DNA from: an uncultured Pelagibacteraceae bacterium
GTDB taxonomy: Bacteria; Pseudomonadota; Alphaproteobacteria; Pelagibacterales; Pelagibacteraceae
Assembly: GCA_902604695.1 (NCBI GenBank)
Contig: CACKZT010000004.1
Location: 1 to 64,000 of the forward strand
Reading direction: 5' to 3'
DNA: 64,000 bases
Shown: positions 32,590-42,834 of the stretch, piece after piece
Numbering within the stretch: the stretch's first letter is position 1
Layout: each line of letters begins with the position of its first letter
The notes under the pieces: model-generated
Told to the model about the DNA's origin: nothing
Database searches by the model: none
The model's input: the letters and a program-made list of their open reading frames with translations, nothing else
Position numbers and translations under genes: made by a program

Positions 32590-33219
32590 GTGAAATTGAA
32601 TCTTAAAAACCTAATAAACACGATTACAGACATCAGGAACTACGTGTTCCCAATGAAGAAATTTTCTAGAAAATTTAGATCAATAAGTTCAGAAGATAAT
32701 TTAAAAAATTTTATTCAAGAGAGTTCTGCTCACGTAACGCAGACTACGCTTTACGGTTACATTAAAACTAGAATTGGTTCAAGATACGCAATTATGTTTG
32801 AAGACTCAACTTTTGTTGACTCTATAAATATTGCAAAATGGAATATTTATATGAGTGCCCTTTCTGATTGTACTTTATATACTTACTCTTTTTTAATTGA
32901 TCAAAAAAATTTTAAAGAAAATAATGCTGAACTAGTATTTAATTCAATTATCGAAAAAGAAAAAGAGAATGGTTTAGAATTAAAACTTTTTCAAGAATCA
33001 AAGTTAAATTTTAATCAAAAAATTAAAAAAATTAATTTTAATAAATTTTACCAAGAAGACCCTTTCAAAGACAGTTGTAACGCCCTTTATAAATGGGCGC
33101 CGATTGCTGAAGAACTAAAAATTCTGGATAAAGAAATAGTTTTAAATTCTATGAAATTAAAATGGAATTTAATTGAGAATGAATTCAAAGATCTTACAAA
33201 AAATTTAAAAAGTATTTAA
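32590..33219 (+). CDS. Conserved hypothetical protein (GTG start)
   Basis: 209-aa ORF with coherent composition ([29 protein letters not shown]...), no family recognised with confidence. Confidence 0.75.
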   Translation: MKLNLKNLINTITDIRNYVFPMKKFSRKFRSISSEDNLKNFIQESSAHVTQTTLYGYIKTRIGSRYAIMFEDSTFVDSINIAKWNIYMSALSDCTLYTYSFLIDQKNFKENNAELVFNSIIEKEKENGLELKLFQESKLNFNQKIKKINFNKFYQEDPFKDSCNALYKWAPIAEELKILDKEIVLNSMKLKWNLIENEFKDLTKNLKSI

Positions 33220-35291
33220 TTTTTATTTTGTCTATTTTCCACTAAAGACTCAACAACACTTGGGTCTGCTAGAGTAGTCGTATCTCCTAACTCATTATGT
33301 TCATTAGCAGCAATTTTTCTTAGAATTCTTCTCATAATTTTTCCTGATCTTGTTTTAGGTAAACCAGGAGCAAACTGAATAATATCAGGAGTAGCTATTG
33401 GGCCAATTTGTTTTCTTACCCAAAGTTTTAAATCCCTTTCTAAATCTCCATTCGGTTGTTCACCAGAATTTAATGTTACAAAACAATATAGTCCATTTCC
33501 TTTAATATCATGTGGGTAGCCTACAACAGCAGCTTCAGCTACTCTGCTGTGAGCTACAAACGCACTTTCAATCTCGGCCGTTCCTAAGTTATGACCCGAA
33601 ACTATTATAACATCATCCACTCTCCCTGTTATCCAATAGTAACCATCCTTATCTCTTCTGCATCCATCACCTGTAAAATATTTACCGTCAAATTGTGAAA
33701 AGTATGTGTCAATAAATCTTTTATGGTCACCATATACAGTTCTCATTTGGCCTGGCCAGGAACTCGCCATACACAACCTTCCTTTGCCTGCACCTTTAAT
33801 AACTTTTCCTGCTTCATTTACCAATACAGGTTTAATACCATAAAAAGGTTTTGTTGCAGAGCCAGGCTTTAGATCTATAGCGCCTGGTTGAGGAGATATT
33901 AATATTCCCCCGGTTTCAGTTTGCCACCATGTATCTACAATTGGACATTTTGAATTACCTATTTTTTTATAGTACCACATCCAAGCTTCAGGATTAATTG
34001 GTTCACCGACAGTACCCAATAATTTAAGTGATTTTCTCGAGGTCTTTTTAACTGGTTCATCACCTTCTTTCATTAAAGCTCTGATAGCCGTTGGAGCTGT
34101 GTAAAAAATATTTACTTTATATTTATCTACAATTTGCCACCATCTTGAACTATCAGGATAATTAGGTATTCCTTCAAACATAATCGTCGTCGCTCCATTT
34201 GCTAGAGGACCATAAATTATGTAGCTATGACCGGTAACCCATCCTATATCGGCGGTGCACCAGTAAATATCTTTGCTTTTATAATCAAATATATACTGAT
34301 GGGTCATTGAAGCGTAAACCATATATCCACCAGTAGTGTGTAAAACACCTTTTGGTTTACCTGTTGAGCCAGACGTATATAAAATAAATAACGGATCTTC
34401 TGCATCCATTTCTTCTGGCTCACATTTAGCTGAAACTTTTGAAATTATTTCTTCATAAGAGACGTCCCTTTCATGATCCCAATTTACTTGATTACCTGTT
34501 CTTTTTACTACAACGCACTTTTTAACATTAGGACATTGAAGAAGTGCCTCGTCTGCTATTTGTTTAAGTGGTATAATTTTTCCTCCTCTAACACCTTCGT
34601 CTGCAGTAACTAAATAATCTGACTCACAGTCATTGATACGAGTAGCAATTGAGTCAGGTGAAAATCCTCCAAATATTATTGAGTGGACTGCTCCTATTCT
34701 TGCACAAGCTAACATTATATAAGCTAACTCGGGTATCATTGTTAAATATATTGTGACCTTATCACCTTTCTGGATGCCGATACTTTTTAAAGCGTTTGCT
34801 GCTTTAGATACATTCTTGTGTAATTCTTTATAAGAAATTTTTTTTGTATTCGAAGGGTCATCGCCAACCCAAATTATAGCAGTTTTGCTTCCATTTCTTT
34901 TTAAGTGTCTATCAATACAGTTGGCTGATGCATTTAGAGTTCCATCGTAAAACCATTTAATTTTAACATCATTTTTACTATATTTAACATCTTTAATTTT
35001 TGTGTATGGCTTAATCCAAGTAATTCTTTTACCTTCTTTTTTCCAAAACTTTTCATTTTCTTTTATCGAAAGGTTATATTTTTTTTGGTATTTAGCCTTG
35101 TTGACCAGAGCTTGATTTGACCAAGTATCTGAAACTTTTATAACTGTACTTCCCTCAGAGTCTTGCTTAAAAATTTGTTTAGAAGAAACATTTTTACTTT
35201 TTCTTCTTTTTTTTCTAATCCTAGTTCTAGTTTTTCTAGTTTTTCTAGTTTTTCTTTTTATATTTCTTTTTTTTCGACTTCTTTTTGACAC
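33216..35291 (-). CDS. acs: Acetyl-CoA synthetase with basic N-terminal extension (GTG start)
   Basis: [76 protein letters not shown]-like AGGGGAG 5 nt upstream of GTG at 35291. Confidence 0.96.
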   Translation of the reverse strand: MSKRSRKKRNIKRKTRKTRKTRTRIRKKRRKSKNVSSKQIFKQDSEGSTVIKVSDTWSNQALVNKAKYQKKYNLSIKENEKFWKKEGKRITWIKPYTKIKDVKYSKNDVKIKWFYDGTLNASANCIDRHLKRNGSKTAIIWVGDDPSNTKKISYKELHKNVSKAANALKSIGIQKGDKVTIYLTMIPELAYIMLACARIGAVHSIIFGGFSPDSIATRINDCESDYLVTADEGVRGGKIIPLKQIADEALLQCPNVKKCVVVKRTGNQVNWDHERDVSYEEIISKVSAKCEPEEMDAEDPLFILYTSGSTGKPKGVLHTTGGYMVYASMTHQYIFDYKSKDIYWCTADIGWVTGHSYIIYGPLANGATTIMFEGIPNYPDSSRWWQIVDKYKVNIFYTAPTAIRALMKEGDEPVKKTSRKSLKLLGTVGEPINPEAWMWYYKKIGNSKCPIVDTWWQTETGGILISPQPGAIDLKPGSATKPFYGIKPVLVNEAGKVIKGAGKGRLCMASSWPGQMRTVYGDHKRFIDTYFSQFDGKYFTGDGCRRDKDGYYWITGRVDDVIIVSGHNLGTAEIESAFVAHSRVAEAAVVGYPHDIKGNGLYCFVTLNSGEQPNGDLERDLKLWVRKQIGPIATPDIIQFAPGLPKTRSGKIMRRILRKIAANEHNELGDTTTLADPSVVESLVENRQNKN
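35227..35253 (-). repeat. 3 x 9-bp tandem repeat (CTAGTTTTT on + strand; encodes KTR units on - strand)
   Basis: Exact triple repeat read in sequence, in frame within the acs N-terminal extension. Confidence 0.9.
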
Positions 35292-35313
35292 TAAAACTCC
35301 CCTATAAAATTTA

Positions 35314-35727
35314 CTAGATTCTACCCATCTTGCAAATTATTTTCCAGCTTTTAAAATCTATGGGCATAACAGATAATCTACTTTGTTTAATAAGAGGAAG
35401 GTGCGAAATAGCCTTATTTCTTTTAATTTCTTTCAAAGTAACGTTTTTTTTTAGTTTTTTTACAAACCTAACTTGAACAGCAACGAATCTTTTATCCACG
35501 TCTGTTTTGTCTAGAAAAGCAGTTTTTATTACTTCAACTACCCCCACAATTTCTTTTCCTATATTTGAATGATAAAAAAAACAGAAATCTCCTTTTTTCA
35601 TCTTTTTTAAATTATTAGCTGCTTGGAAGTTTCTAACACCATCCCAAGTTGCTCCTTTTTTTCCCGCTGCCTTTTGTTGATCAATAGACCAAACATCCGG
35701 TTCAGATTTCATTAACCAATAATACAT
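35314..35727 (-). CDS. EVE domain protein (THYN1-like)
   Basis: [43 protein letters not shown]. Confidence 0.95.
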   Translation of the reverse strand: MYYWLMKSEPDVWSIDQQKAAGKKGATWDGVRNFQAANNLKKMKKGDFCFFYHSNIGKEIVGVVEVIKTAFLDKTDVDKRFVAVQVRFVKKLKKNVTLKEIKRNKAISHLPLIKQSRLSVMPIDFKSWKIICKMGRI

Positions 35728-35743
35728 TTGTTTTTTCTCTCAT

Positions 35744-36820
35744 TTATAATTTTAATCCTGGTCCCTTCATATATGGAGCTTCTTCATCAAGAGGCCATCT
35801 AGACTTAGCAGAAAAATTTATATCACTTAATAATTTTTTTCTAAATCTTTTAATACCAGCCCAAGCAATCATTGCTGCGTTGTCGCCACAAAATTTTATA
35901 TCTGGAAAAATTGGATTAAACTTTTTTTCTTTGGCAAGATTTTCTAAATTTTTTCTAATTGATTTATTCGAAGCTACTCCTCCCGCAACAACAAAATCAC
36001 AATTCTCCAAACTTGTTTTATTTAAAAATTGCTTCATTGCTTCTTTTGTTTTTTTATACAAAATATTATTTATAGTATATTGAAAAGAGGCGGCTAAATC
36101 GTATTTCAATTTTGTGTCATTTTTAATTTTTTTTGCCTCCCTAAGAACTGCAGTTTTTAATCCTGCAAAAGATAAATTACATCCAGCCTTATTTATAATT
36201 GGTTCAGGCAACTTGAAAAAATTTTTATTACCTAACCTAGAAAACTTTTCAATATAAGGTCCTCCTGGGTAACCGAACTTCAACATTTTTGAAGTTTTGT
36301 CAAAAGCCTCTCCCAGTGCATCATCAATTGTTGTTCCAAGTTGTTTATATTTATTTACGTCCTCGACAATAAGGTATTGAGAGTGCCCTCCTGAAATTAA
36401 TAAAAGCAAGTAAGGAAATTTTATTTTATTTTGTAAACCAGGGCTTAAAGCATGCCCCTCTAAATGATTTACTGCGATAAAAGGTTTTTTTGCAAATGTT
36501 GCAATTGATTTAGCAATATTTAAACCAACTGTAAGACACACAATTAAACCTGGACCAGCTGTTGCAGCAACACCATCTATTTCATTCAGTGAAATTTTAC
36601 TTTCTTTAAAAGCTTGATTAATTATTATATCTATGTTTTCAACGTGGGATCTAGCTGCAATTTCTGGAACCACTCCTCCGAATTCTTTATGCTTTTCTAT
36701 CTGGCTAGAGACAACATTGGAAAGTATGTTTGCTGTTCCTTTATTATTTTCCTGTATTACTGCTGCAGCTGTTTCATCGCAGCTAGTTTCAATGCCTAAA
36801 AATGTAAGTTTTTTTTCCAT
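35744..36820 (-). CDS. tsaD: tRNA N6-adenosine threonylcarbamoyltransferase TsaD
   Basis: LGIETSCDETAAAVI; HLEGHALSPGL; LISGGHSQYLIVED; GVASNKSIRKNL; FCGDNAAMIAWAG. Confidence 0.98.
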   Translation of the reverse strand: MEKKLTFLGIETSCDETAAAVIQENNKGTANILSNVVSSQIEKHKEFGGVVPEIAARSHVENIDIIINQAFKESKISLNEIDGVAATAGPGLIVCLTVGLNIAKSIATFAKKPFIAVNHLEGHALSPGLQNKIKFPYLLLLISGGHSQYLIVEDVNKYKQLGTTIDDALGEAFDKTSKMLKFGYPGGPYIEKFSRLGNKNFFKLPEPIINKAGCNLSFAGLKTAVLREAKKIKNDTKLKYDLAASFQYTINNILYKKTKEAMKQFLNKTSLENCDFVVAGGVASNKSIRKNLENLAKEKKFNPIFPDIKFCGDNAAMIAWAGIKRFRKKLLSDINFSAKSRWPLDEEAPYMKGPGLKL

Positions 36821-36882
36821 TAAATTTTGAACTAAATATTAAGAATAGTATAAAATAAAATAACTAAATATATAAACAAATA

Positions 36883-37803
36883 ATGAAAAAAATCGTAATA
36901 GGAGCCAGAGGAAGTAAATTATCACTAGCCTATGTGGCTAAAGTCAAAAATAATATCTTAAAAAAAAACCAACATTTAATTGCAGAAAATATCGAATTCA
37001 AAAGTATAAAGACTTCTGGAGACATTCATCAAGACAAAAAATTGTCCGAAATCGGAGGTAAAAATTTATTTTGTAAAGAAGTCGAAGAAAATCTTTTGAG
37101 CAAAAGAATAGATTTAGCAGTTCATTCTTTGAAGGATATGGACTCAAACGAAGATAAAGATTTAATTATAGGTGCTTACATGGAAAGAAATGACCCGTGT
37201 GAAGTCTTAATAAGTAAAAAATTAAATGATATTAAGAATCTTAATAAAAAAGTAATTATAGGATCCAGCTCGAGAAGAAGAGAACTTCAGTTACAATTAA
37301 TCAATAAAAATTTTTCGATCATCAATATAAGAGGAAATATAGATACTAGAATTCGGAAACTTGATGATGGTGAAATTGATGGAGTTATTCTAGCGGCTGC
37401 GGGTGTAAAGTCTTTAAATTTTGAAAATAAAATAAGTTTTTCTTTTAATATAGACGAAATGCTACCAGCAGTAGGTCAAGGAATAATAGCAGTTCAGTGT
37501 AGGAAAAATGATGAAGAAATTATAAAGATATTAAAAAATATAAATAATCAAAACAGCTTCATCTGTGCAAATGCAGAGAGAGAAATGCTAAAATTTATAG
37601 GTGGAGATTGTCACACAGCAGTTGGAGGATATGCATATATTGAAAATAACAAATTAAGACTAAAAGCCCAGCTATTTTCTGATGATGGAAAGAAAAGCTT
37701 CCGAGCTGAAGAAGTTGGAGATAAAAGTAATTTTATTGAAATTGGTAAAACAGTAGGAACAAAACTTTTAGAATTAGCTGGAAAAAATTTTTTTAAAAAA
37801 TGA
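36883..37803 (+). CDS. hemC: Porphobilinogen deaminase
   Basis: IVIGARGSKLSLAYV; DLAVHSLKDM; GSSSRRRELQL; NIRGNIDTRIRKLD; LPAVGQGIIAVQCR; GDCHTAVGG. Confidence 0.98.
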   Translation: MKKIVIGARGSKLSLAYVAKVKNNILKKNQHLIAENIEFKSIKTSGDIHQDKKLSEIGGKNLFCKEVEENLLSKRIDLAVHSLKDMDSNEDKDLIIGAYMERNDPCEVLISKKLNDIKNLNKKVIIGSSSRRRELQLQLINKNFSIINIRGNIDTRIRKLDDGEIDGVILAAAGVKSLNFENKISFSFNIDEMLPAVGQGIIAVQCRKNDEEIIKILKNINNQNSFICANAEREMLKFIGGDCHTAVGGYAYIENNKLRLKAQLFSDDGKKSFRAEEVGDKSNFIEIGKTVGTKLLELAGKNFFKK

Positions 37804-38498
37804 ATATACTAATAACTAGACCTTTAATAGACTCTGAAGATTTAATGGGAAAATTTTTTTCATTAGGTCATAAAATTATTCATATTCCCACTTTAAAGAT
37901 TAAAACAAATAATGCTGAACCTATAAATCCAGATAATTTTAATGCTTTTATATTTACAAGTGCAAATGCAGTAAGGTCTCTTAATGTGAAAAAAAAAGAT
38001 AATAATAAAATCTGTTTTTGCGTCGGAGCCATTACCGAAAAAATTGCAAGACAAATGGGATACACAAATACTTTTTCGGCGGGGGGTACAGTAAATGCTT
38101 TAAAAAATTTGATTATTAATTCAGATCAAATTAATAAAAAAAATAATTTAGCATATTTTTGTAGTGACAATATATCTTCTGAATTGGATAGAGACCTTCA
38201 AACGGAGGGATTTAAAGTTAAAAAAATAATTAATTATAGGTCAGAAAAAATCACTGAATTAAATGATGAAAATAAAAAAATTATAAAAGATCATCCTCCT
38301 GACACAATCTTTGTATACTCAGCCAGAAGTGCTGAAAGTTTTATTGAAATAGTTAAAAATTATTCACTATATCCAATAATGACAGACTCTATAGTAATGT
38401 GTATAAGTAAAAAAGTAGCGACAATTTTTTCAAATGATGGATGGAAAAAAATTAAGATTTTTAATCCTGGAGATGAGTTGTTACAATTAAAGGAATAA
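37800..38498 (+). CDS. hemD: Uroporphyrinogen-III synthase
   Basis: ILITRPLIDSEDL; AFIFTSANAVRSL; FVYSARSAESFIEIV; follows hemC with 4-nt overlap. Confidence 0.9.
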   Translation: MNILITRPLIDSEDLMGKFFSLGHKIIHIPTLKIKTNNAEPINPDNFNAFIFTSANAVRSLNVKKKDNNKICFCVGAITEKIARQMGYTNTFSAGGTVNALKNLIINSDQINKKNNLAYFCSDNISSELDRDLQTEGFKVKKIINYRSEKITELNDENKKIIKDHPPDTIFVYSARSAESFIEIVKNYSLYPIMTDSIVMCISKKVATIFSNDGWKKIKIFNPGDELLQLKE

Positions 38499-38502
38499 AT
38501 TA

Positions 38503-39585
38503 ATGAATGTTTTAGAAAATTTTAAGGATTTATTTTTAGATGTTTGGAGAGAAGGTGTTTCTGGAGTCAACATTTCGGAGATTTTAATAGCTTTAAGCAT
38601 TTTTATTTTTTTTCTATTTTTAAGAGGAGTATTTTCTAAATTTGTTGTCAAAAGGTTAGAAAAATACGTGTCTAAAACTTCAAACAAATTTGACAACTCA
38701 TTAGTTTTTTCAATGGAAGGGCCAGCAAAGTTTTTTCCAATAGTGTTAGGTTTTTTTGTTTCAACAAGTTACTTATCAGCAGAACATGGAGCCATAGAAT
38801 TAATTAATAGATCTTTAATCACGATATTAATTTTTTGGACATTTCATCAAGTTATTGGACCCTTTTCAGTTGTCATTAAATCAGTTGGAGGGCTTCTTTC
38901 AAGAGATTTAATTAACTGGATTATTAAGGCGATAAAAATTTTAATTTTGATATTAGGAGCTGCAGCTGTTCTAGAACTTTGGGGAATAAAAATTGGACCA
39001 ATTATAGCAGGATTAGGTTTGTTCGGTGTAGCTGTTGCTTTAGGTGCACAGGACTTATTTAAAAACTTAATTTCAGGAATATTAGTTCTAGTAGAACAAA
39101 GATTTCAAGTTGGTGACTGGATATTTGTAGATGGAGTGATTGAGGGAACAGTTGAAAGTATTGGTTTCAGATCTACAGTCGTAAGAAGATTCGATAAATC
39201 TTTAGCAACTATTCCAAATTTTCAATTTGCGGAGAATGCAGTAATTAACAATTCTCAAACAACAAATAGAAGAATAAATTGGGTTATTGGCCTAGAATAC
39301 AGAACTACCAGCGATCAACTAAAAAAGATTAAAAATGAAATCGAAAAATATATTAAAAATAGTGAATTATTTTCTAAAACAGGCGACACTTTTTTGTCAG
39401 TCAAAATAGAGCAATTTGCTGCTAGCTCTATAGATATAAGATTAATTTGTTTTACAAAAACAAATCATTATTTGGAGTGGATGGAGGTTAAAGACACGCT
39501 AGCTATAGAAATAAAAACTATAGTAGAGAACAACAAAGCTTCTTTTGCTTTTCCAAGTACATCAATTTACGTGGAAAAAAATTAA
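38503..39585 (+). CDS. MscS-family mechanosensitive channel
   Basis: AGLGLFGVAVALGAQDLFKNLISGILVLVEQRFQVGDWIFVDGVIEGTVESIGFRSTVVRRFD. Confidence 0.96.
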   Translation: MNVLENFKDLFLDVWREGVSGVNISEILIALSIFIFFLFLRGVFSKFVVKRLEKYVSKTSNKFDNSLVFSMEGPAKFFPIVLGFFVSTSYLSAEHGAIELINRSLITILIFWTFHQVIGPFSVVIKSVGGLLSRDLINWIIKAIKILILILGAAAVLELWGIKIGPIIAGLGLFGVAVALGAQDLFKNLISGILVLVEQRFQVGDWIFVDGVIEGTVESIGFRSTVVRRFDKSLATIPNFQFAENAVINNSQTTNRRINWVIGLEYRTTSDQLKKIKNEIEKYIKNSELFSKTGDTFLSVKIEQFAASSIDIRLICFTKTNHYLEWMEVKDTLAIEIKTIVENNKASFAFPSTSIYVEKN

Positions 39586-39875
39586 TGAAATCAGTCCTAA
39601 TACTTTTTGATCAAGCAATTAGCTTATATATTTGGATACTAATTATTAATGCAATAATTAGTTGGTTAGTCGCATTTAATATTTTGAATACTGGAAATAG
39701 GTTTGTTTACTCTATCCTAGATTTCTCATATAAGCTTACAGCTCCTCCTTTGAATTATATAAGGAAATTTCTTCCTAATTTAGGTTCAATAGATATTTCT
39801 CCTGCAGTTCTAATCCTGGCTTTGCTATTTTTAAGAAATTTAGTTTTCGAAATGTTTGCACCTACGTTATTTTAA
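39585..39875 (+). CDS. YggT family protein
   Basis: YIWILIINAIISWLVAFNILN; LTAPPLNYIRKFLPNLGSIDISPAVLILALLFLRNLV. Confidence 0.93.
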   Translation: MKSVLILFDQAISLYIWILIINAIISWLVAFNILNTGNRFVYSILDFSYKLTAPPLNYIRKFLPNLGSIDISPAVLILALLFLRNLVFEMFAPTLF

Positions 39876-39877
39876 CT

Positions 39878-40720
39878 ATGATTATTGATGGAAAAAAAGA
39901 AGCAGCAATTTTAAGAGAAGAGATCAAAAAAGAGATTACATTAATTAAAAACAAGACGAACAAAGTTCCAGGATTAACCGTGATTTTAATCGGTGAATTT
40001 GCGCCGAGCCAAATTTATGTCAGAAATAAAGAAAAAAATTCAAAAGAAGTTGGAATTAATTCTAATGTTATTAAGTACTCAAAAAATGTAACTGAGAAAG
40101 AAGTTTTAAAAAAGATAAAAGAATTGAATAATGATAAAGATGTATCCGGTATTTTAGTTCAGCTTCCGCTTCCAGATCAAATTGATAAAGAAAAAATTAT
40201 TAATGCAATCGATCCTTCAAAAGATGTAGACGGTTTTAACCCAATTAATGTGGGAAACTTGGCCTCAGGATATGATGCAATTGTTCCATGCACTCCTCTA
40301 GGATGCTTGTTGTTATTAAAAAATATTGAAAAAAATTTATCTGGAAAACATGCTGTTATCATAGGTAGATCCAATTTAAACGGAAAACCAATGGCTCAAC
40401 TTTTGCTAAAAGAGAATTGTACAGTTACAATTTCTCATTCAAAAACAAAAAATTTAAAAGAAGAATGTTTGAAAGCAGACATTTTAATTGCTGCAGTTGG
40501 AGTAGCGAACTTAGTAAAAAAGGATTGGGTAAAAGATGGCTCCATTATCATAGATGTTGGAATAAATAAGCTAGGAGACAAAATTGTTGGGGATGTCAAC
40601 TTTGAAGAAGTAAAAGATAAAGTAAAAGCTATCACACCTGTGCCTGGAGGAGTAGGGCCCATGACTATTGCGTGCTTGTTAAAGAATACTTTGAAGTGTT
40701 TTAAAGCTCATTTGCTTTAG
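39878..40720 (+). CDS. folD: Methylenetetrahydrofolate dehydrogenase/cyclohydrolase
   Basis: VSGILVQLPLPDQID; DVDGFNPINVG; IIGRSNLNGKPMAQLLL; TPVPGGVGPMTIACLLKNT. Confidence 0.98.
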   Translation: MIIDGKKEAAILREEIKKEITLIKNKTNKVPGLTVILIGEFAPSQIYVRNKEKNSKEVGINSNVIKYSKNVTEKEVLKKIKELNNDKDVSGILVQLPLPDQIDKEKIINAIDPSKDVDGFNPINVGNLASGYDAIVPCTPLGCLLLLKNIEKNLSGKHAVIIGRSNLNGKPMAQLLLKENCTVTISHSKTKNLKEECLKADILIAAVGVANLVKKDWVKDGSIIIDVGINKLGDKIVGDVNFEEVKDKVKAITPVPGGVGPMTIACLLKNTLKCFKAHLL

Positions 40721-41087
40721 AATTATCTATTTTTAAATATCTACTGTTTCTAAATCTTATTATCACCGTTGCTATAGCAACAATTAATATTGCAGTTGAA
40801 ATATAAATTAAATTTGTTGGGTCGCTTTCCTTATCCTGCAATATTATAAATCGCGCCAGTGCAGTTATAGCTATTACTAAAGGGTATGAAATTCTGACAG
40901 ATCTTGTTTCCCAATATGATCTTACTAGACCAATTACCTCAATGTAAATGAACATTAATAGTAAATCTGCTAATTCAATATTTCTATTTTCATACATTTC
41001 TACAATTTCTAGCAAAAAGGCAATAACTGTTGAAACTAAAACAAATATAACAGCAGTTAATTGAATATTTCGAATCGTATTATTCAT
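40701..41087 (-). CDS. Phosphate-starvation-inducible PsiE-like membrane protein
   Basis: Four TM; LLEIVEMYENRNIELADLLLMFIYIEVIGLVRSYWE. Confidence 0.8.
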   Translation of the reverse strand: MNNTIRNIQLTAVIFVLVSTVIAFLLEIVEMYENRNIELADLLLMFIYIEVIGLVRSYWETRSVRISYPLVIAITALARFIILQDKESDPTNLIYISTAILIVAIATVIIRFRNSRYLKIDNSKANEL

Positions 41088-41108
41088 TTGATAATTAATA
41101 TCAGAATT

Positions 41109-42290
41109 TTAAGATTTATATAACTGTTTAGAATGGTATTTTATAAATTTTTCGACTTTTGACTTGTTGAAAGATTTATTTTCTTCAAAAGATACTTTTT
41201 TCATCGAATATGCTTTATTGCTAGTCCTTCTGGATAAAATTGTTATATTTCCTTTATAAATGCTTAATAGAACATCTCCTGAGACTTGATTTCTTTTTTT
41301 GTCAATAATTTTTTGAAGAATTATTCTTTTTTTTGAAAACCAATAACCGTTATACACTAATTCCGCATATCTAGGCATTACTCTCTCTTTAGCATGTATT
41401 GTTTCTTTATCCAAAGTGACAGACTCTATTGCTCTATGTGCAAAGTATAAGATTGTACCTCCTGGGGTTTCATAAACACCTCTAGATTTTATACCAATAA
41501 ATCTATTTTCCACTAAATCAACTCTACCAACACCATTTTTTCCTGCAATTAAATTTAATTTTTCAAGAAGTTTTTCTGGCTTTAATTTTTTTCCATTTAT
41601 TGCAATAGGATCTCCATTTTTAAAAGTAATTTTAACTTTTGTTTTTTTATTTGGTGATTTCTCTGGAGAAATCGTTCTTTGAAAAATAAATTCCGGTGCA
41701 GAATTTTTTGGATTCTCTAAAATTTTACCCTCGGTTGAAGTATGAAAAATATTATCATCCACCGAGAATGGTGGAGCACCTTTTTTATCTTTAGGAATAG
41801 GAATATTATTTTTTTTTGCATATTTGATTAAATCAGTTCTTGATTGTAATTTCCATTCCCTCCAAGGCGCAATAACTTTTATATTTTTTCCAAAAAAAGC
41901 ATAACCTAGTTCAAATCTTACTTGATCATTTCCTTTTCCAGTCGAACCGTGGGATACCGCAAATGCTTTAAATTTTTTGGCTATAGCTATTTGTCTTTTT
42001 GCAATTAAAGGTCTTGCGATTGAAGTTCCCAACAAATATACGCCTTCATACATTGCATGTGCTCTTATCATCGGAAATACATAATCTCTAACAAAAATAT
42101 TTTTGAGATCTTCTATTATAATTTTTTTAACACCAAGCTTTTTTGCATTTTTAATTATTTTTTTTTTATCCATTTTCTGACCTATGTCAGAAGTATAAGC
42201 AATAATTTCCGCATTGTAGTTTTCTTGCAACCATCTAAGAATTATTGAGGTGTCAAGACCACCTGAGTAAGCTAAAACAATCTTTTTCAT
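41109..42290 (-). CDS. argG: Argininosuccinate synthase
   Basis: IVLAYSGGLDTSIILRWLQENY; AVSHGSTGKGNDQVRFELGY. Confidence 0.98.
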   Translation of the reverse strand: MKKIVLAYSGGLDTSIILRWLQENYNAEIIAYTSDIGQKMDKKKIIKNAKKLGVKKIIIEDLKNIFVRDYVFPMIRAHAMYEGVYLLGTSIARPLIAKRQIAIAKKFKAFAVSHGSTGKGNDQVRFELGYAFFGKNIKVIAPWREWKLQSRTDLIKYAKKNNIPIPKDKKGAPPFSVDDNIFHTSTEGKILENPKNSAPEFIFQRTISPEKSPNKKTKVKITFKNGDPIAINGKKLKPEKLLEKLNLIAGKNGVGRVDLVENRFIGIKSRGVYETPGGTILYFAHRAIESVTLDKETIHAKERVMPRYAELVYNGYWFSKKRIILQKIIDKKRNQVSGDVLLSIYKGNITILSRRTSNKAYSMKKVSFEENKSFNKSKVEKFIKYHSKQLYKS

Positions 42291-42791
42291 TTAACCGCAA
42301 GTTTTTTTTGCCGTATTGTATGCTTTTGTAAAACCCATCATTGAATAGTGATCGGTTGTTTCAGCTCCTTTAACGGTTCTAGCCTTAACTATTAAGTTCG
42401 TCGCTCTTTTCATAACCTTTATAAAGCTTTTTTCTTCTTTTTCGTCTAAAAGCCAAGCAAAATTATTTTGTGAAAAAAAACTAAAACTATTTTTTCCAGA
42501 AGAAGCAGTTACGCTGGATGATTTATAATTATGACCGCTAGTAAGACTGATTTCATCTTTAATATTTTCCCCAGGTCTAAACGAAACAAACAATCTTGAT
42601 TGTTCTCTCACGATAGAAGAAGGGGCTCTTTTTTTTGGGATGGTTTGTGCAAAACAAACTTTTCCTTTATCGGTCTCCATACTAAAGCTTTCCCAATTTT
42701 TATATTTACCTGTCGATTTAGGCATATTTGCACTCGCTTTAAATGCAAATAGTACCAAAAAAGATATTAAAAAAATTTTTTTAAAACACAT
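42291..42791 (-). CDS. Invasion-associated locus B (IalB) family secreted protein
   Basis: Signal peptide; YKNWESFSMETDKGKVCFAQTIPKKR; GFTKAYNTAKKTCG. Confidence 0.8.
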   Translation of the reverse strand: MCFKKIFLISFLVLFAFKASANMPKSTGKYKNWESFSMETDKGKVCFAQTIPKKRAPSSIVREQSRLFVSFRPGENIKDEISLTSGHNYKSSSVTASSGKNSFSFFSQNNFAWLLDEKEEKSFIKVMKRATNLIVKARTVKGAETTDHYSMMGFTKAYNTAKKTCG

Positions 42792-42834
42792 ATTTTGTTT
42801 TTATACTAAAACCAGACGATTTCAATGGTTTGAA

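Noticed and set aside
35227-35253. Short tandem repeat as possible CRISPR or mobile-element signature
   Set aside because: Only three 9-bp units, in frame inside acs, no spacers; treated as a coding microsatellite.
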